From DAIMFL01 sp964372215 (GTDB lineage Bacteria > Pseudomonadota > Alphaproteobacteria > Dongiales > Dongiaceae): a stretch of 23,274 bases of DNA. Positions within the stretch are counted from its first letter, which is position 1. Every line of letters starts with the position of its first letter. The stretch covers positions 1 through 23,274 of the forward strand of contig CAYJQC010000051.1 in NCBI GenBank assembly GCA_964372215.1, read 5' to 3'. Made by a program: the position numbers and the translations under genes. The notes under the pieces were generated by a model, which was not told the origin of the DNA, searched no databases, and saw only the letters and a program-made list of their open reading frames with translations. Of the stretch, positions 6,907-15,553 are shown one piece after another.

Positions 6907-8001
6907 ATGCAGTTCCTGTCGCTCACCCTGTTCCGCTACATCGCGCGCCGCTTCCTGCTGTGGCTGTTCGGCGTGCTGGGGCTGCTGGTTGCGGTCATCG
7001 TGCTGGCCGAGACCATCGAGCTCCTGCGCCGCACCGCCGGGCATCCGGAGGTGGGATTCGGGCAGGTCGCGACGATGGCGCTGCTCAAGTCGCCGGCCAC
7101 CGCCCAGGTGGTGCTGCCGTTCGCGGTTCTGGCGGCCGGAATCGGGGCCTATTGGCAGCTGACCCGATTCCACGAGCTGGTGGTGGCCCGCGCCGCCGGC
7201 GTCTCGGTATGGCAGTTCCTGCTGCCCGCCACCGCCGTCGTCCTCGTCGTCGCCGTGCTGCGGGTGATCGCCTTCGATCCGCTGGCCGCGGCGATGTCGG
7301 GGCGATTCGAGCAGCTCGAAAGCGATTTCCTCGGTGGCAGCCCGCTGGTGACCGCCTCGGTCAACGGACTCTGGCTGCGGCATGACGGCGGCGAGCGCCA
7401 GTCGATCATGCATGCCGACCGGCTGCACCCCGAGTCGTTGTCGCTCGAGCATGTGACGCTGCTCGACTTCACCAGGGACGACCGGCTGATCGAACGCATC
7501 GACGCCGACGCCGCGTTCCTGGAGCAGGGCCAGTGGCGGCTGACCAACGCCTGGATCACCACGCCGAGTCGTCCGAGCGTGTTCGAGGAGACCTATCTGC
7601 GGTCATCGAACCTGTCCTTTCCCGAGCTGGTCGAGAGCTTCGCCTCACCCCGGGCGGTGTCGTTCTGGCGCCTGCCCCGCTATGTCGAGCTGCTCGAGGC
7701 GACCGGCCTGCCGACCGTGGCCCACCGGCTGCGCTACCACCGCCTGCTGGCGACGCCGCTGCTGCTGGTCTCCATGGTCGTCCTGGCCGCCGCCTTCGCC
7801 CTGCGGCCGGCCCGCAAGGGCGGAGTCACGCTGCTGATCGCTACTGGAGCTTTGACCGGATTCCTGCTCTATTTCCTCTCCGACGTGGTTCACGCTCTAG
7901 GCCTGAGCGGCACGATTCCCATCGTGCTGGCCGCGTGGACGCCAGGGGGAATCGTGGGGATGGTCGGGGTCGCCCTTTTGCTGCACCTTGAGGACGGTTG
8001 A
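6907..8001 (+). CDS. lptG: LPS export ABC transporter permease LptG
   Basis: The 364-residue second permease of the LptB2FG complex has the same plan as LptF: helices near 15-35, 55-80 and 95-120, a periplasmic domain (about 125-265) and three C-terminal helices from about 280. The sequence F-H-E-L-V-V-A-R-A-A-G-V-S at about 91-103 is the LptB-facing coupling region. It follows lptF by 7 bases and overlaps or abuts lptD, so the three genes are surely co-transcribed and supply both membranes of the LPS export bridge. Confidence 0.94.
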   Translation: MQFLSLTLFRYIARRFLLWLFGVLGLLVAVIVLAETIELLRRTAGHPEVGFGQVATMALLKSPATAQVVLPFAVLAAGIGAYWQLTRFHELVVARAAGVSVWQFLLPATAVVLVVAVLRVIAFDPLAAAMSGRFEQLESDFLGGSPLVTASVNGLWLRHDGGERQSIMHADRLHPESLSLEHVTLLDFTRDDRLIERIDADAAFLEQGQWRLTNAWITTPSRPSVFEETYLRSSNLSFPELVESFASPRAVSFWRLPRYVELLEATGLPTVAHRLRYHRLLATPLLLVSMVVLAAAFALRPARKGGVTLLIATGALTGFLLYFLSDVVHALGLSGTIPIVLAAWTPGGIVGMVGVALLLHLEDG

Positions 8002-8009
8002 GCCGCGGC

Positions 8010-10187
8010 ATGCGTTGCATCGCCGCCGCCTGCGCCGTCCTCGTCGCGCTGCTGATCACCACCCCGTCGGTCGGGCAGGATCTGCCGGACCGCACGCCCG
8101 TGCTGCTGAGCGCCGACCAGATCACCTATGACGAATCGCTCGGGGTGGTCACCGCCTCGGGCCATGTGGAGATCTCGCAGAACGACCGGGTCCTGCTGGC
8201 CGACAGCGTGTCCTACAACCAGCGCGCCGGAACCGTCACCGCATCGGGCAATGTCAGCCTGCTCGACCCCTCGGGCGAGGTGCTGTTCGCCAACTACGTC
8301 GTGCTGTCCGAAGACCTGAAGGACGGCGTCATCACCAACATCCGGCTGCTGCTGTCCGATCGCTCGCGCGCCGCCGCCGCGGTTGGACGGCGCATCGGCG
8401 GGACCCGTACCGAGCTCGACAAGGCGGTGTTCTCGCCGTGCGACCTGTGCAAGGACGATCCGATGCGCCCGCCGCTGTGGCAGCTCAAGGCGGTCAAGGT
8501 CATCCACGACCAGGAAACCAAGACGATCGAGTACCGCGACGCCTGGATGGAGATCTACGGCGTCCCGGTGTTCTACACGCCCTATCTGTCCCATGCCGAC
8601 CCGACGGTGCAGCGCAAGAGCGGCTTCCTGGCGCCGACCTTCGGCGCTTCCGAGGAACTCGGCGCGTCCGTCCAGATCCCGTATTTCTGGGCGATCAGCC
8701 CGGACAAGGATTTCACCTTCTCCCCGATCTTCACCGGCCGACAGGGAGTCGTGGCGACCGGCCAGTACCGCCAGCGCGTCATCGATGGCGAACTGCGCAT
8801 CGACGGCAGCGCCACGGTGGCCGAGCGCGGCGAAGTGAAGGGCGGCGTCCAGAGGGTCGAGGAGAACGCCTTCCGCGGCCATATCGACGCGCTCGGGCGC
8901 TTCGACATCGACGATCACTGGCGCTGGGGTTTCGACGCCAATCGCGCCACCGACAAGACCTATCTGCGGCTCTACGACCTCTCGAACGCCCGCACCCTGA
9001 CCAGCCGCCTGTTTGCCGAGGGATTCCACGCGCGCAACTACGCCGCGATCCAGGCCTATGGCTTCCAGGGCTTGCGCGATTCCGACGACAACGGCGAGGC
9101 GCCGATCGTCGCGCCGCTGTTCGACTACAACTTCGTCAGCGAGTCCGGAGACTACGGCGGGTACTACACGCTGGACGTGAACGCGATGGCGCTGTCGCGC
9201 ATCGACGGTCGCGACAGCCGGCGGCTCTCGCTGCGCGGCGGCTGGACCCTGCCCTACACCGCGCCGGCCGGGGATATCTACACGTTGAGCGCGTCGCTGC
9301 AGCTCGACGGCTACAGCGTGAACGACGTCGATATCGCCAGCGACGATCCGGATTCGAGCGGTCCGACCCGGTCGGGATTGACCGGGCGAATCTTTCCGCA
9401 GCTGTCGTTCACCTGGCGCTATCCGTTCGTCAGTCAGCACCAGGGGTTCCACCAGATCATCGAGCCGATCGCCGGCGTGGTGGTCGGACCCAATGGCGGC
9501 AATCCCGGCCTCATCCCCAACGAGGACAGCCGCGACCTGGAATTCGACGACACCAACCTATTCGAGGCCAACCGGTTTTCCGGCGTCGACCGGGTCGACG
9601 GCGGGCAGCGCGTGAACTACGGCCTGCGCTGGAGCCTGTTCGCCGACGGCGGCGGCTACGCCAACGTGTTCCTGGGCCAGAGCTACGCCTTCAGCGACAA
9701 CGACACCTTCAAGGACGGCTCAGGTGTCGAGAACCAGCTTTCCGACATCGTCGGCCGGATCCAGGTCTCGCCGAGCCGCTATCTCGACCTGCTGTACCGC
9801 TTCCGGTTCGACAGCAACGACTTCACCGCGCAGCGCAACGAGGTCGCGTTCCGGGTCGGACCGCCGGCGCTGAACCTGAACCTGACCTATACGTTCCTCG
9901 ACTCCGAGCAGGGCGTCGAGGCCGAGTTCGGACGGCGCGAGCAGATCGCGGCCACCGTCACGTCCAGGATCACCGAGAACTGGTACGGCTATGTCGGGGC
10001 GTTGCGCGATCTGGCCAGCAACGACTGGTTGTCCCTGGGCATCGGCGCCGGCTACGAGGACGAGTGCTTCGCCATCCGCAGCTCGGTCGTGCGCAGCTTC
10101 TACGAGGACCAGGAGATCGAGCCGCAGACCAAGTTCCTGGTCACGGTGTCCTTCAAGTATCTGGGCAGCGTCGACACCGGGTTCTGA
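8010..10187 (+). CDS. lptD: LPS assembly outer-membrane protein LptD
   Basis: The 725-residue precursor has a signal peptide (hydrophobic about 4-20, likely cut after Val-Gly or Gly-Gln near 22-23), an OstA/LptA-like periplasmic domain (about 30-130, with repeated L-L-S-A-D and V-T-A-S-G strands), then a long outer-membrane beta-barrel ending in phenylalanine (S-V-D-T-G-F), a typical barrel terminus. It inserts LPS into the outer leaflet together with the lipoprotein LptE. Cys144 and Cys147 form a CxxC (S-P-C-D-L-C) and one more cysteine, Cys686, lies near the end. This differs from the four cysteines of E. coli LptD, so any disulfide wiring must differ. TTG 7998, overlapping the lptG stop, is an alternative start; ATG 8010 is preferred but has no clear Shine-Dalgarno. 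Confidence 0.93.
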   Translation: MRCIAAACAVLVALLITTPSVGQDLPDRTPVLLSADQITYDESLGVVTASGHVEISQNDRVLLADSVSYNQRAGTVTASGNVSLLDPSGEVLFANYVVLSEDLKDGVITNIRLLLSDRSRAAAAVGRRIGGTRTELDKAVFSPCDLCKDDPMRPPLWQLKAVKVIHDQETKTIEYRDAWMEIYGVPVFYTPYLSHADPTVQRKSGFLAPTFGASEELGASVQIPYFWAISPDKDFTFSPIFTGRQGVVATGQYRQRVIDGELRIDGSATVAERGEVKGGVQRVEENAFRGHIDALGRFDIDDHWRWGFDANRATDKTYLRLYDLSNARTLTSRLFAEGFHARNYAAIQAYGFQGLRDSDDNGEAPIVAPLFDYNFVSESGDYGGYYTLDVNAMALSRIDGRDSRRLSLRGGWTLPYTAPAGDIYTLSASLQLDGYSVNDVDIASDDPDSSGPTRSGLTGRIFPQLSFTWRYPFVSQHQGFHQIIEPIAGVVVGPNGGNPGLIPNEDSRDLEFDDTNLFEANRFSGVDRVDGGQRVNYGLRWSLFADGGGYANVFLGQSYAFSDNDTFKDGSGVENQLSDIVGRIQVSPSRYLDLLYRFRFDSNDFTAQRNEVAFRVGPPALNLNLTYTFLDSEQGVEAEFGRREQIAATVTSRITENWYGYVGALRDLASNDWLSLGIGAGYEDECFAIRSSVVRSFYEDQEIEPQTKFLVTVSFKYLGSVDTGF

Positions 10188-10214
10188 GGCACCGGCGGCA
10201 GCCCGGAGGGCGCA

Positions 10215-10243
10215 TTGTCGCTCCTCGCCCCGGGTCCTATAGT
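10215..10243 (+). promoter_or_regulatory. Sigma70-type promoter before surA
   Basis: TTGTCG (10215-10220) and TATAGT (10238-10243) are separated by 17 bases, close to the consensus for vegetative promoters. The site lies in the 105-base gap after lptD and would start a transcript about 40 bases before the surA start at 10293. This suggests surA-ksgA can be expressed separately from the lpt genes. Not experimentally supported here. Confidence 0.55.
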
Positions 10244-10292
10244 GTGGCCCGCCGTGTCGCATGGCGACCCGAAAACGACCCTGGATTCAGCC

Positions 10293-11567
10293 GTGAACCG
10301 CTTTCTGCGTGCCTGTTCGCCGATCCTCCTGGGCCTGCTGCTGCTGACCGCCATCGGCCGCCCCGGCGCGGCCCAGGACAGCCTGGCCATCGCCGCCGTG
10401 GTCAACGACGACGTCATTTCCGTGCTCGACCTCTCGGTCCGCACCCGCATGGTGATCGTCTCGGCACGGCTGCAGGACACGCCGGAGACCCGCTCCCGGC
10501 TGTCCCCGGAAGTGCTGCGCAGCCTGATCGACGAGCGGCTCAAGCTGCAGGAGGCCAAGGCCAACGGCGTCAACGTGCCCGACGCCGCGATCGACAGCCG
10601 CGTCGATGACCTGGCCGCCCAGAACAACATGCCGCGCGCCGATTTCGAGGCGGTCCTGCAGCGCAACGGCATCCTGATCGACGCGCTGCGCGACCAGCTG
10701 CGCGCCGAGCTTGCCTGGCAGTCCCTGCTGCAACGCAGGCTGCTGCCCTCGGTCACGGTCACCGACGAGGAGGTCGACGAGGCGCTGGCCGATCTCAAGG
10801 CCAATCTCGGCAAGCCCGAATACCGGGTCGCCGAGATCTATCTCGCGATCGATTCGAGCACTTCCGACGACCAGGTACGGCAAACCGCGCAGCGCCTCGC
10901 CGACCAGCTGCGCCAGGGCGCCGACTTCGATTCGCTGGCCCGGCAGTTCTCGCAGTCGGCGACCGCCTCGAGCGGCGGCGATCTCGGCTGGGTCCGGCCC
11001 GGGCAGCTCGACAGCGAGCTCGACGCCGCGGTGCGCGGCCTGCAGCCGGGCCAGATCGCCGGGCCGATCCGCGGCACCGGCGGCTATCACGTCCTGACGC
11101 TGCTGGACCAGCGCCAGACCGGCTCGACCTCGTCGCTCGATGCGGTCGTCAGCATGAAGCAGGTCTTCATCCCATTGGCGCAGAGCGCGCCGGCGACCGA
11201 AGTCGAGGCCGCCAACTCGATCGCCCGCTCGGTCGTGACCCAGGCGCGCAGCTGCGGCGACATGGACGGCATCGCCAAGCGCGTCAATCCGGAGGCGAAT
11301 GTCGACCTCAAGGACTTGCGCGTCGGCGACCTGCCCGCGGTGCTGCGGCCGATCGCGATGTCCCTGGAGATCGACCGTCCGAGCGAGCCGGTGCGGGTCG
11401 AGACCGGGATCGGCGTCTTCATGGTGTGCAAGCGCGACCTGCAGGAGTCGGGGCTGCCGACGCGCGAGGATATCGGGCGCTCGCTGCGCAACGAGCGTCT
11501 CGACGTCCTGGCCCGCGGCTATCTGCGCGACCTGCGGCGCGTCGCCTACGTCGACATTCGTGTCTGA
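10293..11567 (+). CDS. surA: Periplasmic chaperone / peptidyl-prolyl isomerase SurA
   Basis: The 424-residue precursor begins with a clear signal peptide (N-R-F-L-R then a Leu-rich core, Ala-x-Ala end at about 25-27). A SurA N-terminal chaperone domain (about 30-160) is followed by a parvulin domain (about 175-275) with the signature G-G-D-L-G-W-V at 228-234 and G-G-Y-H-V-L-T-L-L. The region 285-400 looks like a degenerate second parvulin domain containing two cysteines. SurA escorts outer-membrane proteins such as LptD across the periplasm, which fits its position after lptD. GTG 10293 is chosen because it starts the signal peptide; GTG 10254 is a longer in-frame alternative. It overlaps ksgA by 8 bases. 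Confidence 0.92.
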   Translation: MNRFLRACSPILLGLLLLTAIGRPGAAQDSLAIAAVVNDDVISVLDLSVRTRMVIVSARLQDTPETRSRLSPEVLRSLIDERLKLQEAKANGVNVPDAAIDSRVDDLAAQNNMPRADFEAVLQRNGILIDALRDQLRAELAWQSLLQRRLLPSVTVTDEEVDEALADLKANLGKPEYRVAEIYLAIDSSTSDDQVRQTAQRLADQLRQGADFDSLARQFSQSATASSGGDLGWVRPGQLDSELDAAVRGLQPGQIAGPIRGTGGYHVLTLLDQRQTGSTSSLDAVVSMKQVFIPLAQSAPATEVEAANSIARSVVTQARSCGDMDGIAKRVNPEANVDLKDLRVGDLPAVLRPIAMSLEIDRPSEPVRVETGIGVFMVCKRDLQESGLPTREDIGRSLRNERLDVLARGYLRDLRRVAYVDIRV

Positions 11568-12444
11568 CGGCGCGGCCGCGGCGGCGCTGCCGCCGCTGCG
11601 GGAGGTCATCGCCCGCCATGGGCTCGCGGCGCGCAAGGCGCTCGGCCAGCATTTCCTGCTCGATCTCAACCTGACGCGGCGCATCGCCCGGGCCGCCGGG
11701 CCGCTCGACCAGGGCACGGTCGTCGAGATCGGCCCGGGGCCCGGGGGGCTGACCCGGGCGCTGCTTGAGGCCGGCGCCCGCCACCTGGTGGCGATCGAGC
11801 GCGACGCGCGCTGTCTGGCCGCGCTGCAGGAGATCGCGGCGGCCTGGCCGGGGCGGCTGGAGATCGTCGCCGGCGACGCCCTGGCGGTCCGGGTTGCCGA
11901 TCTCGGCCCGCCGCCGCGGCGGATCGTCGCGAACCTGCCGTACAACATCTCGACCGCCCTGTTGGTCAACTGGATCCGCGAGGCCGACGCCCTGGCCGGG
12001 ATGGTGCTGATGTTCCAGAAGGAAGTGGCCGAGCGCCTGCTGGCGCGGCCGCGCAGCAAGGATTACGGGCGGCTGAGCGTGATCACCCAGTGGCGCCTGC
12101 AGGCCAAGGCCCGGTTCGACATCCCGGCCCGCGCCTTTACGCCGCCCCCCAAGGTGACCTCGACCGTCGTGGAGCTGGTGCCGCGGCCCGCCCCCCTCGC
12201 CCCCTGCCGGATGGAAACGCTCGAGCGGGTGACTGCCGCCGCCTTCGGCCAGCGCCGCAAGATGCTGCGCCAGAGCCTTAGGGGCCTCGGCGTCGATCCC
12301 GCGATGCTGATCGCGGCCGCCGGGGTGCCGGAGACGGCGCGGGCCGAGGAACTCGAGGTGCCCGCGTTCTGCGCCATGGCGCGGGCGCTGGATGCGGCGG
12401 TCCCCGATGCCGCCGGACCTACTGGCCCTCGCGCAGCGCCTTGA
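11560..12444 (+). CDS. rsmA: 16S rRNA (adenine1518/1519-N6)-dimethyltransferase
   Basis: The 294-residue protein (RsmA/KsgA) dimethylates two adjacent adenines in helix 45 of 16S rRNA during small-subunit assembly. Visible elements are the R-K-A-L-G-Q-H-F-L-L-D opening (about 25-35), the SAM-binding motif E-I-G-P-G-P-G-G-L-T-R-A-L (56-68), the acidic end of the next strand (V-A-I-E-R-D), G-D-A-L, the catalytic N-L-P-Y-N-I-S-T at 125-132 and F-T-P-P-P-K-V-x-S in the C-terminal part. GTG 11560 overlaps the surA end by 8 bases; its reading frame and the length of the N-terminal segment support it. In many alphaproteobacteria pdxA sits between surA and ksgA; here it does not. The 3' end overlaps gmk by 26 bases on the other strand. 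Confidence 0.93.
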   Translation: MSDGAAAAALPPLREVIARHGLAARKALGQHFLLDLNLTRRIARAAGPLDQGTVVEIGPGPGGLTRALLEAGARHLVAIERDARCLAALQEIAAAWPGRLEIVAGDALAVRVADLGPPPRRIVANLPYNISTALLVNWIREADALAGMVLMFQKEVAERLLARPRSKDYGRLSVITQWRLQAKARFDIPARAFTPPPKVTSTVVELVPRPAPLAPCRMETLERVTAAAFGQRRKMLRQSLRGLGVDPAMLIAAAGVPETARAEELEVPAFCAMARALDAAVPDAAGPTGPRAAP

Positions 12445-13096
12445 CGAATTCGTGCAGGCCGGCCTGACGGTCGCGCCGGAGCCGCTCGGCGGTCAGGATC
12501 GCCTGCACCTGGCGCAGGCTGTCCTCGATTCCGCTGTTGACGATGACGTAGTCGTATTCGGCCCAATGGCTCATCTCGTCGGCGGCCTTGGCCATGCGCC
12601 GCGCGACCTCTTCGGCGCTGTCCTGGGCCCGCGCCTTGAGCCGGCGTTCGAGCTCGCGAGTCGAGGGCGGCAGGACGAACACCCGCACCAGGTCCCGCGG
12701 CAGCGCTTCCTCGAGCTGCTGGGTGCCCTGCCAGTCGATGTCGAACAGCATGTCGCGGCCGGCCGCCAGCGCCGCCTCGACCGGTGCGCGCGGCGTGCCG
12801 TAGTAGTTGCCGAACACCTTGGCGTATTCCAGCAGCTCGCGCCGATTCACCATCAGGTCGAACTCGACCAGCTCGATGAACCGGTAGTCGACCCCGGCGA
12901 CCTCGCCCGGCCGCTTGGGCCGGGTGGTGACCGACACCGACATGGCGAGATTGGAATCGCGCTCCAGGAGCAGCCGCGAGATCGTGGTCTTGCCCGCGCC
13001 CGACGGCGATGACAGCACCAGCAGCAGCCCGCGCCGGCGGACCTCGCCGAATCCGTCAGCCTCCTGCCCGGAAGCCGATTTTGCCTTTGGCATCAT
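12419..13096 (-). CDS. gmk: Guanylate kinase
   Basis: The 225-residue enzyme phosphorylates GMP to GDP with ATP. The P-loop S-S-P-S-G-A-G-K-T-T is at 29-38, followed by the GMP-binding part (S-V-S-V-T-T-R-P-K-R-P-G-E, then G-V-D-Y-R-F-I), N-Y-Y-G-T-P, D-I-D-W-Q-G-T-Q-Q, and the lid with R-L-K-A-R. An N-terminal extension of about 20 polar residues precedes the usual start. ATG 13096 and ATG 13093 are adjacent; there is no strong Shine-Dalgarno, which fits translational coupling to yicC, whose stop ends 3 bases upstream. The 3' end overlaps rsmA tail to tail. Confidence 0.95.
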   Translation of the reverse strand: MMPKAKSASGQEADGFGEVRRRGLLLVLSSPSGAGKTTISRLLLERDSNLAMSVSVTTRPKRPGEVAGVDYRFIELVEFDLMVNRRELLEYAKVFGNYYGTPRAPVEAALAAGRDMLFDIDWQGTQQLEEALPRDLVRVFVLPPSTRELERRLKARAQDSAEEVARRMAKAADEMSHWAEYDYVIVNSGIEDSLRQVQAILTAERLRRDRQAGLHEFVKALREGQ

Positions 13097-13099
13097 GGG

Positions 13100-13990
13100 T
13101 TATTCAATGTTCTGAATCTGCTCTCGGAGCTGCTCGATCGCCGCCTTCAACGCCAGCCCGATGCGGGTCAGCTCGACGTCGGTGGATTTCGAGCACAGGG
13201 TGTTGGCCTCGCGGTTGAACTCCTGGCAGAGGAAGTCGAGCTTGCGCCCGACCGCGCCATCCTCTGCCATCAGCTCTTGGGCCGCGCCGATATGGGCGGC
13301 CAGGCGGTCCAGCTCCTCGCGCACGTCGCCCTTGGCGATGATCAGGGCGGCTTCCTGGGACAGCCGGTCCTCGGACAGGGCCGGCGCGGCATCGAGCAGC
13401 GCCGCCACCTGGGCCTTGAGCCGGGCCTTCAGCGCCTCGGGCTGGGTTGCCGCGGTCGCCGCCGCGGCCTCGCGCAGCCGGGCGATCTCCTCGAGATGGC
13501 GGTCGACGATGACGGCGAGCCGCGCGCCTTCGGCCGCCCGCATCTGGCGCAGCCCGTCGAGCGCCTCGCCGAGCGTGGCGGCGATGCGCTGCTGGCGCGC
13601 CTGACGCACGGCCTCGTCCTCTTCCTCCTCCTCGATCACGTCGACCACGCCGCGCACCGCCAGCAGCCCGTCGAGGCGCGGCGGCGCGGCATCGATGCGG
13701 CCCTTCAGCTCGTCCACCACCTCGGCGAGCTGGGCCAGCACCTCGCGGTTGACCCGCACCTTGGGCGGCTTGGCGCCGCGCATCAGGCTGAGCGACGCCG
13801 AGACATTGCCGCGCCGCAGGCGTTCGGCCAGCGCGGCGCGGGCGATCGGCTCGAGCGCATCCATGCCGGCCGGCAGGCGGCAGCGCAGATCGAGCGTGCG
13901 GCCGTTGACGCTCTTCAGTTCCCAGATCCAATGGAGGCTGTCGTCGCGGCCTTCGGCGCGCGCGAAGCCGGTCATGCTGGCGACGGACAA
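13100..13990 (-). CDS. YicC/YloC family endoribonuclease
   Basis: The 296-residue protein has the YicC family hallmarks: S-M-T-G-F-A-R at the start, E-L-K-S-V-N-G-R-x-L-D near 24-33, and the C-terminal DUF1732 signature G-R-K-L-D-F-L-C-Q-E-F-N-R-E-A-N-T followed by S-K-S. The centre (about 150-200) is a long Ala/Arg/Glu-rich helical region. E. coli YicC is an endoribonuclease involved in RNA turnover; the same activity is inferred here. The start is TTG 13990, supported by a strong GAGGGGGAAG Shine-Dalgarno and by the few residues usually preceding S-M-T-G-F; ATG 13975 would cut into the motif. It forms a pair with gmk (3-base gap), as in many proteobacteria. Confidence 0.92.
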   Translation of the reverse strand: MSVASMTGFARAEGRDDSLHWIWELKSVNGRTLDLRCRLPAGMDALEPIARAALAERLRRGNVSASLSLMRGAKPPKVRVNREVLAQLAEVVDELKGRIDAAPPRLDGLLAVRGVVDVIEEEEEDEAVRQARQQRIAATLGEALDGLRQMRAAEGARLAVIVDRHLEEIARLREAAAATAATQPEALKARLKAQVAALLDAAPALSEDRLSQEAALIIAKGDVREELDRLAAHIGAAQELMAEDGAVGRKLDFLCQEFNREANTLCSKSTDVELTRIGLALKAAIEQLREQIQNIE

Positions 13991-14182
13991 GAGCTTCCCC
14001 CTCAGATGCCGCCGAAGCCTTGCGCATCAGGGGTTTAATCCCATGATGTTGTGTCAGTCGGCGAAGCTGCCCACTCTATACTGGCGCCCCTGCAGCAACA
14101 AGGCAGGGGCGACCGGATGGCGGCTGCCGGCCGGACGAAGCGCCACGCAGGGCCGGATGCAAAGTCCAGGGGGAAGCAAGCC

Positions 14183-14944
14183 ATGCGCGATCCGCGCTCG
14201 ATCCTGATCACCGGCGCCTCGAGCGGCATCGGCGAGGCCCTGGCCAGGGCGTATGCCGCGCCGGGCCGCCGGCTCGCGCTCACCGGGCGCCATGCGGATC
14301 GGCTGGCGGCGGTGGCGGTCGCCTGCCGCGCGGCGGGCGCGGACGTCGCCGTGGGAATCGTCGACGCCGCCGACCGCGACGCCATGGCGCGCTTCGTCGC
14401 GGACGCCGAGCGCGCGGCGCCGCTTGAGCTCGTGATCGCCAATGCCGGCATCTCCGGCGGCACCCATGGCGGCGGCGAGACCGCGCAGCAGACCCGGACG
14501 ATCATGGCGGTCAATGTCGACGGCGTGCTCAACACCGTCCTGCCGGCGATTCCGCTGCTGCAGGCGCGCCGGCGGGGACAGATCGCCATCATGAGCTCGC
14601 TCGCCTCGTTTCGCGGCTTTCCCGGTGCCCCCGCCTATTGCGCCAGCAAGGCGGCGGTCAGGATCTGGGGCGAGGCGCTGCGCGGCGAGCTGCAGACGCA
14701 TGGCGTCGAGGTATCCGTCATCTGCCCCGGCTTCGTCGAAAGCCGGATGACCGCCCGGAACCGCTTTCACATGCCGCTCCTGATGCCGGTCGAGCGCGCC
14801 GCCGAGATCGTTCGCAAGGGCCTGGGCGCGAACCGCGCCCGCATCGCCTTTCCATTGCGGCTCTATGCCGGCGCCTGGGCCATGGGCGTGCTGCCGCCGG
14901 GAATGACCGACCGGTGGCTGACACGGCTGCCGAAAAAGGGCTGA
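14183..14944 (+). CDS. SDR family NAD(P)-dependent oxidoreductase
   Basis: The 253-residue classical short-chain dehydrogenase has T-G-A-S-S-G-I-G at 10-17 for cofactor binding, N-A-G at 87-89, Ser139 and the Y-C-A-S-K active-site block (Tyr152, Lys156). The substrate cannot be read from the sequence. A moderately hydrophobic tail (about 225-245, L-Y-A-G-A-W-A-M-G-V-L) is typical of membrane-associated members acting on lipids or polyketide-like substrates. ATG 14183 has an AGGGGGAAG Shine-Dalgarno 7-8 bases upstream; a longer reading from 14051 has no family resemblance. It is divergent from yicC and 53 bases before the GNAT gene. Confidence 0.9.
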   Translation: MRDPRSILITGASSGIGEALARAYAAPGRRLALTGRHADRLAAVAVACRAAGADVAVGIVDAADRDAMARFVADAERAAPLELVIANAGISGGTHGGGETAQQTRTIMAVNVDGVLNTVLPAIPLLQARRRGQIAIMSSLASFRGFPGAPAYCASKAAVRIWGEALRGELQTHGVEVSVICPGFVESRMTARNRFHMPLLMPVERAAEIVRKGLGANRARIAFPLRLYAGAWAMGVLPPGMTDRWLTRLPKKG

Positions 14945-14997
14945 ACGCCAGAGCCGCCGCCGCATGATTCGCGGCGCCGAGCAGCACAGGGTATCGC

Positions 14998-15543
14998 ATG
15001 CACGCCACGACGGTTTCCGCCAACGACGTTCCGGTGCTCGCGACCGAGCGCCTCACCCTGCGCCGCCATGGCGTCGCCGATCTCGCGTCCTGCGCCGCCA
15101 TGTGGGCCGATCCCGAGGTAGTCCGGCACATCAGCGGCAGGCCGTTCTCCGTAGAGGAGACCTGGGCCAAGCTGCTGCGCCATGCCGGGCACTGGGCGCT
15201 GCTGGGCTTCGGCTTCTGGGTGGTCGAGGAGACGGCGACCGGGGACTTCGTCGGCGAGCTGGGGTTCGCCGATTTCCGGCGCGACATCGAGCCGGCCCTC
15301 GACGGCACGCCCGAGATCGGCTGGGTGCTGGCATCCCAGGCTCACGGCAAGGGCTATGCGACCGAGGCGGTGCGTGCCGCGGTGGCCTGGGGCGATTCGC
15401 ATTTCGGCGCGGTGCGGACCGCCTGCATCATCGCGCCGGAGAATCGCGCATCGGTCCGGGTGGCGGAGAAATGCGGCTTTCGGCTGCTGCAGGCGACCAG
15501 CTACAGGAGCGAGCCCACGCTCATGTTCACGCGCCAGGGGTGA
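14998..15543 (+). CDS. GNAT family N-acetyltransferase (RimJ/RimL type)
   Basis: The 181-residue protein fits the acetyltransf_3 pattern: L-A-T-E-R-L-T-L-R-R near the start, a F-V-G-E-L-G-F strand, E-I-G-W-V-L at 106-111, the acetyl-CoA loop Q-A-H-G-K-G-Y-A-T-E-A at 114-124, and N-R-A-S-V-R-V-A-E-K-C-G-F at 149-161. It transfers an acetyl group from acetyl-CoA to an amine, but whether the acceptor is a protein N-terminus or a small molecule cannot be told. It lies downstream of the SDR gene on the same strand, perhaps co-transcribed, and is followed by a palindromic repeat that may end the transcript. Confidence 0.88.
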   Translation: MHATTVSANDVPVLATERLTLRRHGVADLASCAAMWADPEVVRHISGRPFSVEETWAKLLRHAGHWALLGFGFWVVEETATGDFVGELGFADFRRDIEPALDGTPEIGWVLASQAHGKGYATEAVRAAVAWGDSHFGAVRTACIIAPENRASVRVAEKCGFRLLQATSYRSEPTLMFTRQG

Positions 15544-15553
15544 TCCGATCGAC

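Noticed and set aside
8438..10609. Plus-strand open frame of 723 residues inside lptD and surA
   Set aside because: Arg-rich shadow frame; lptD and surA have signal peptides and domain motifs in their own frames.
14077..14082. TATACT box upstream of the SDR gene
   Set aside because: A plausible -10, but the only -35-like candidates are 19-22 bases away and weak; not listed as a promoter.
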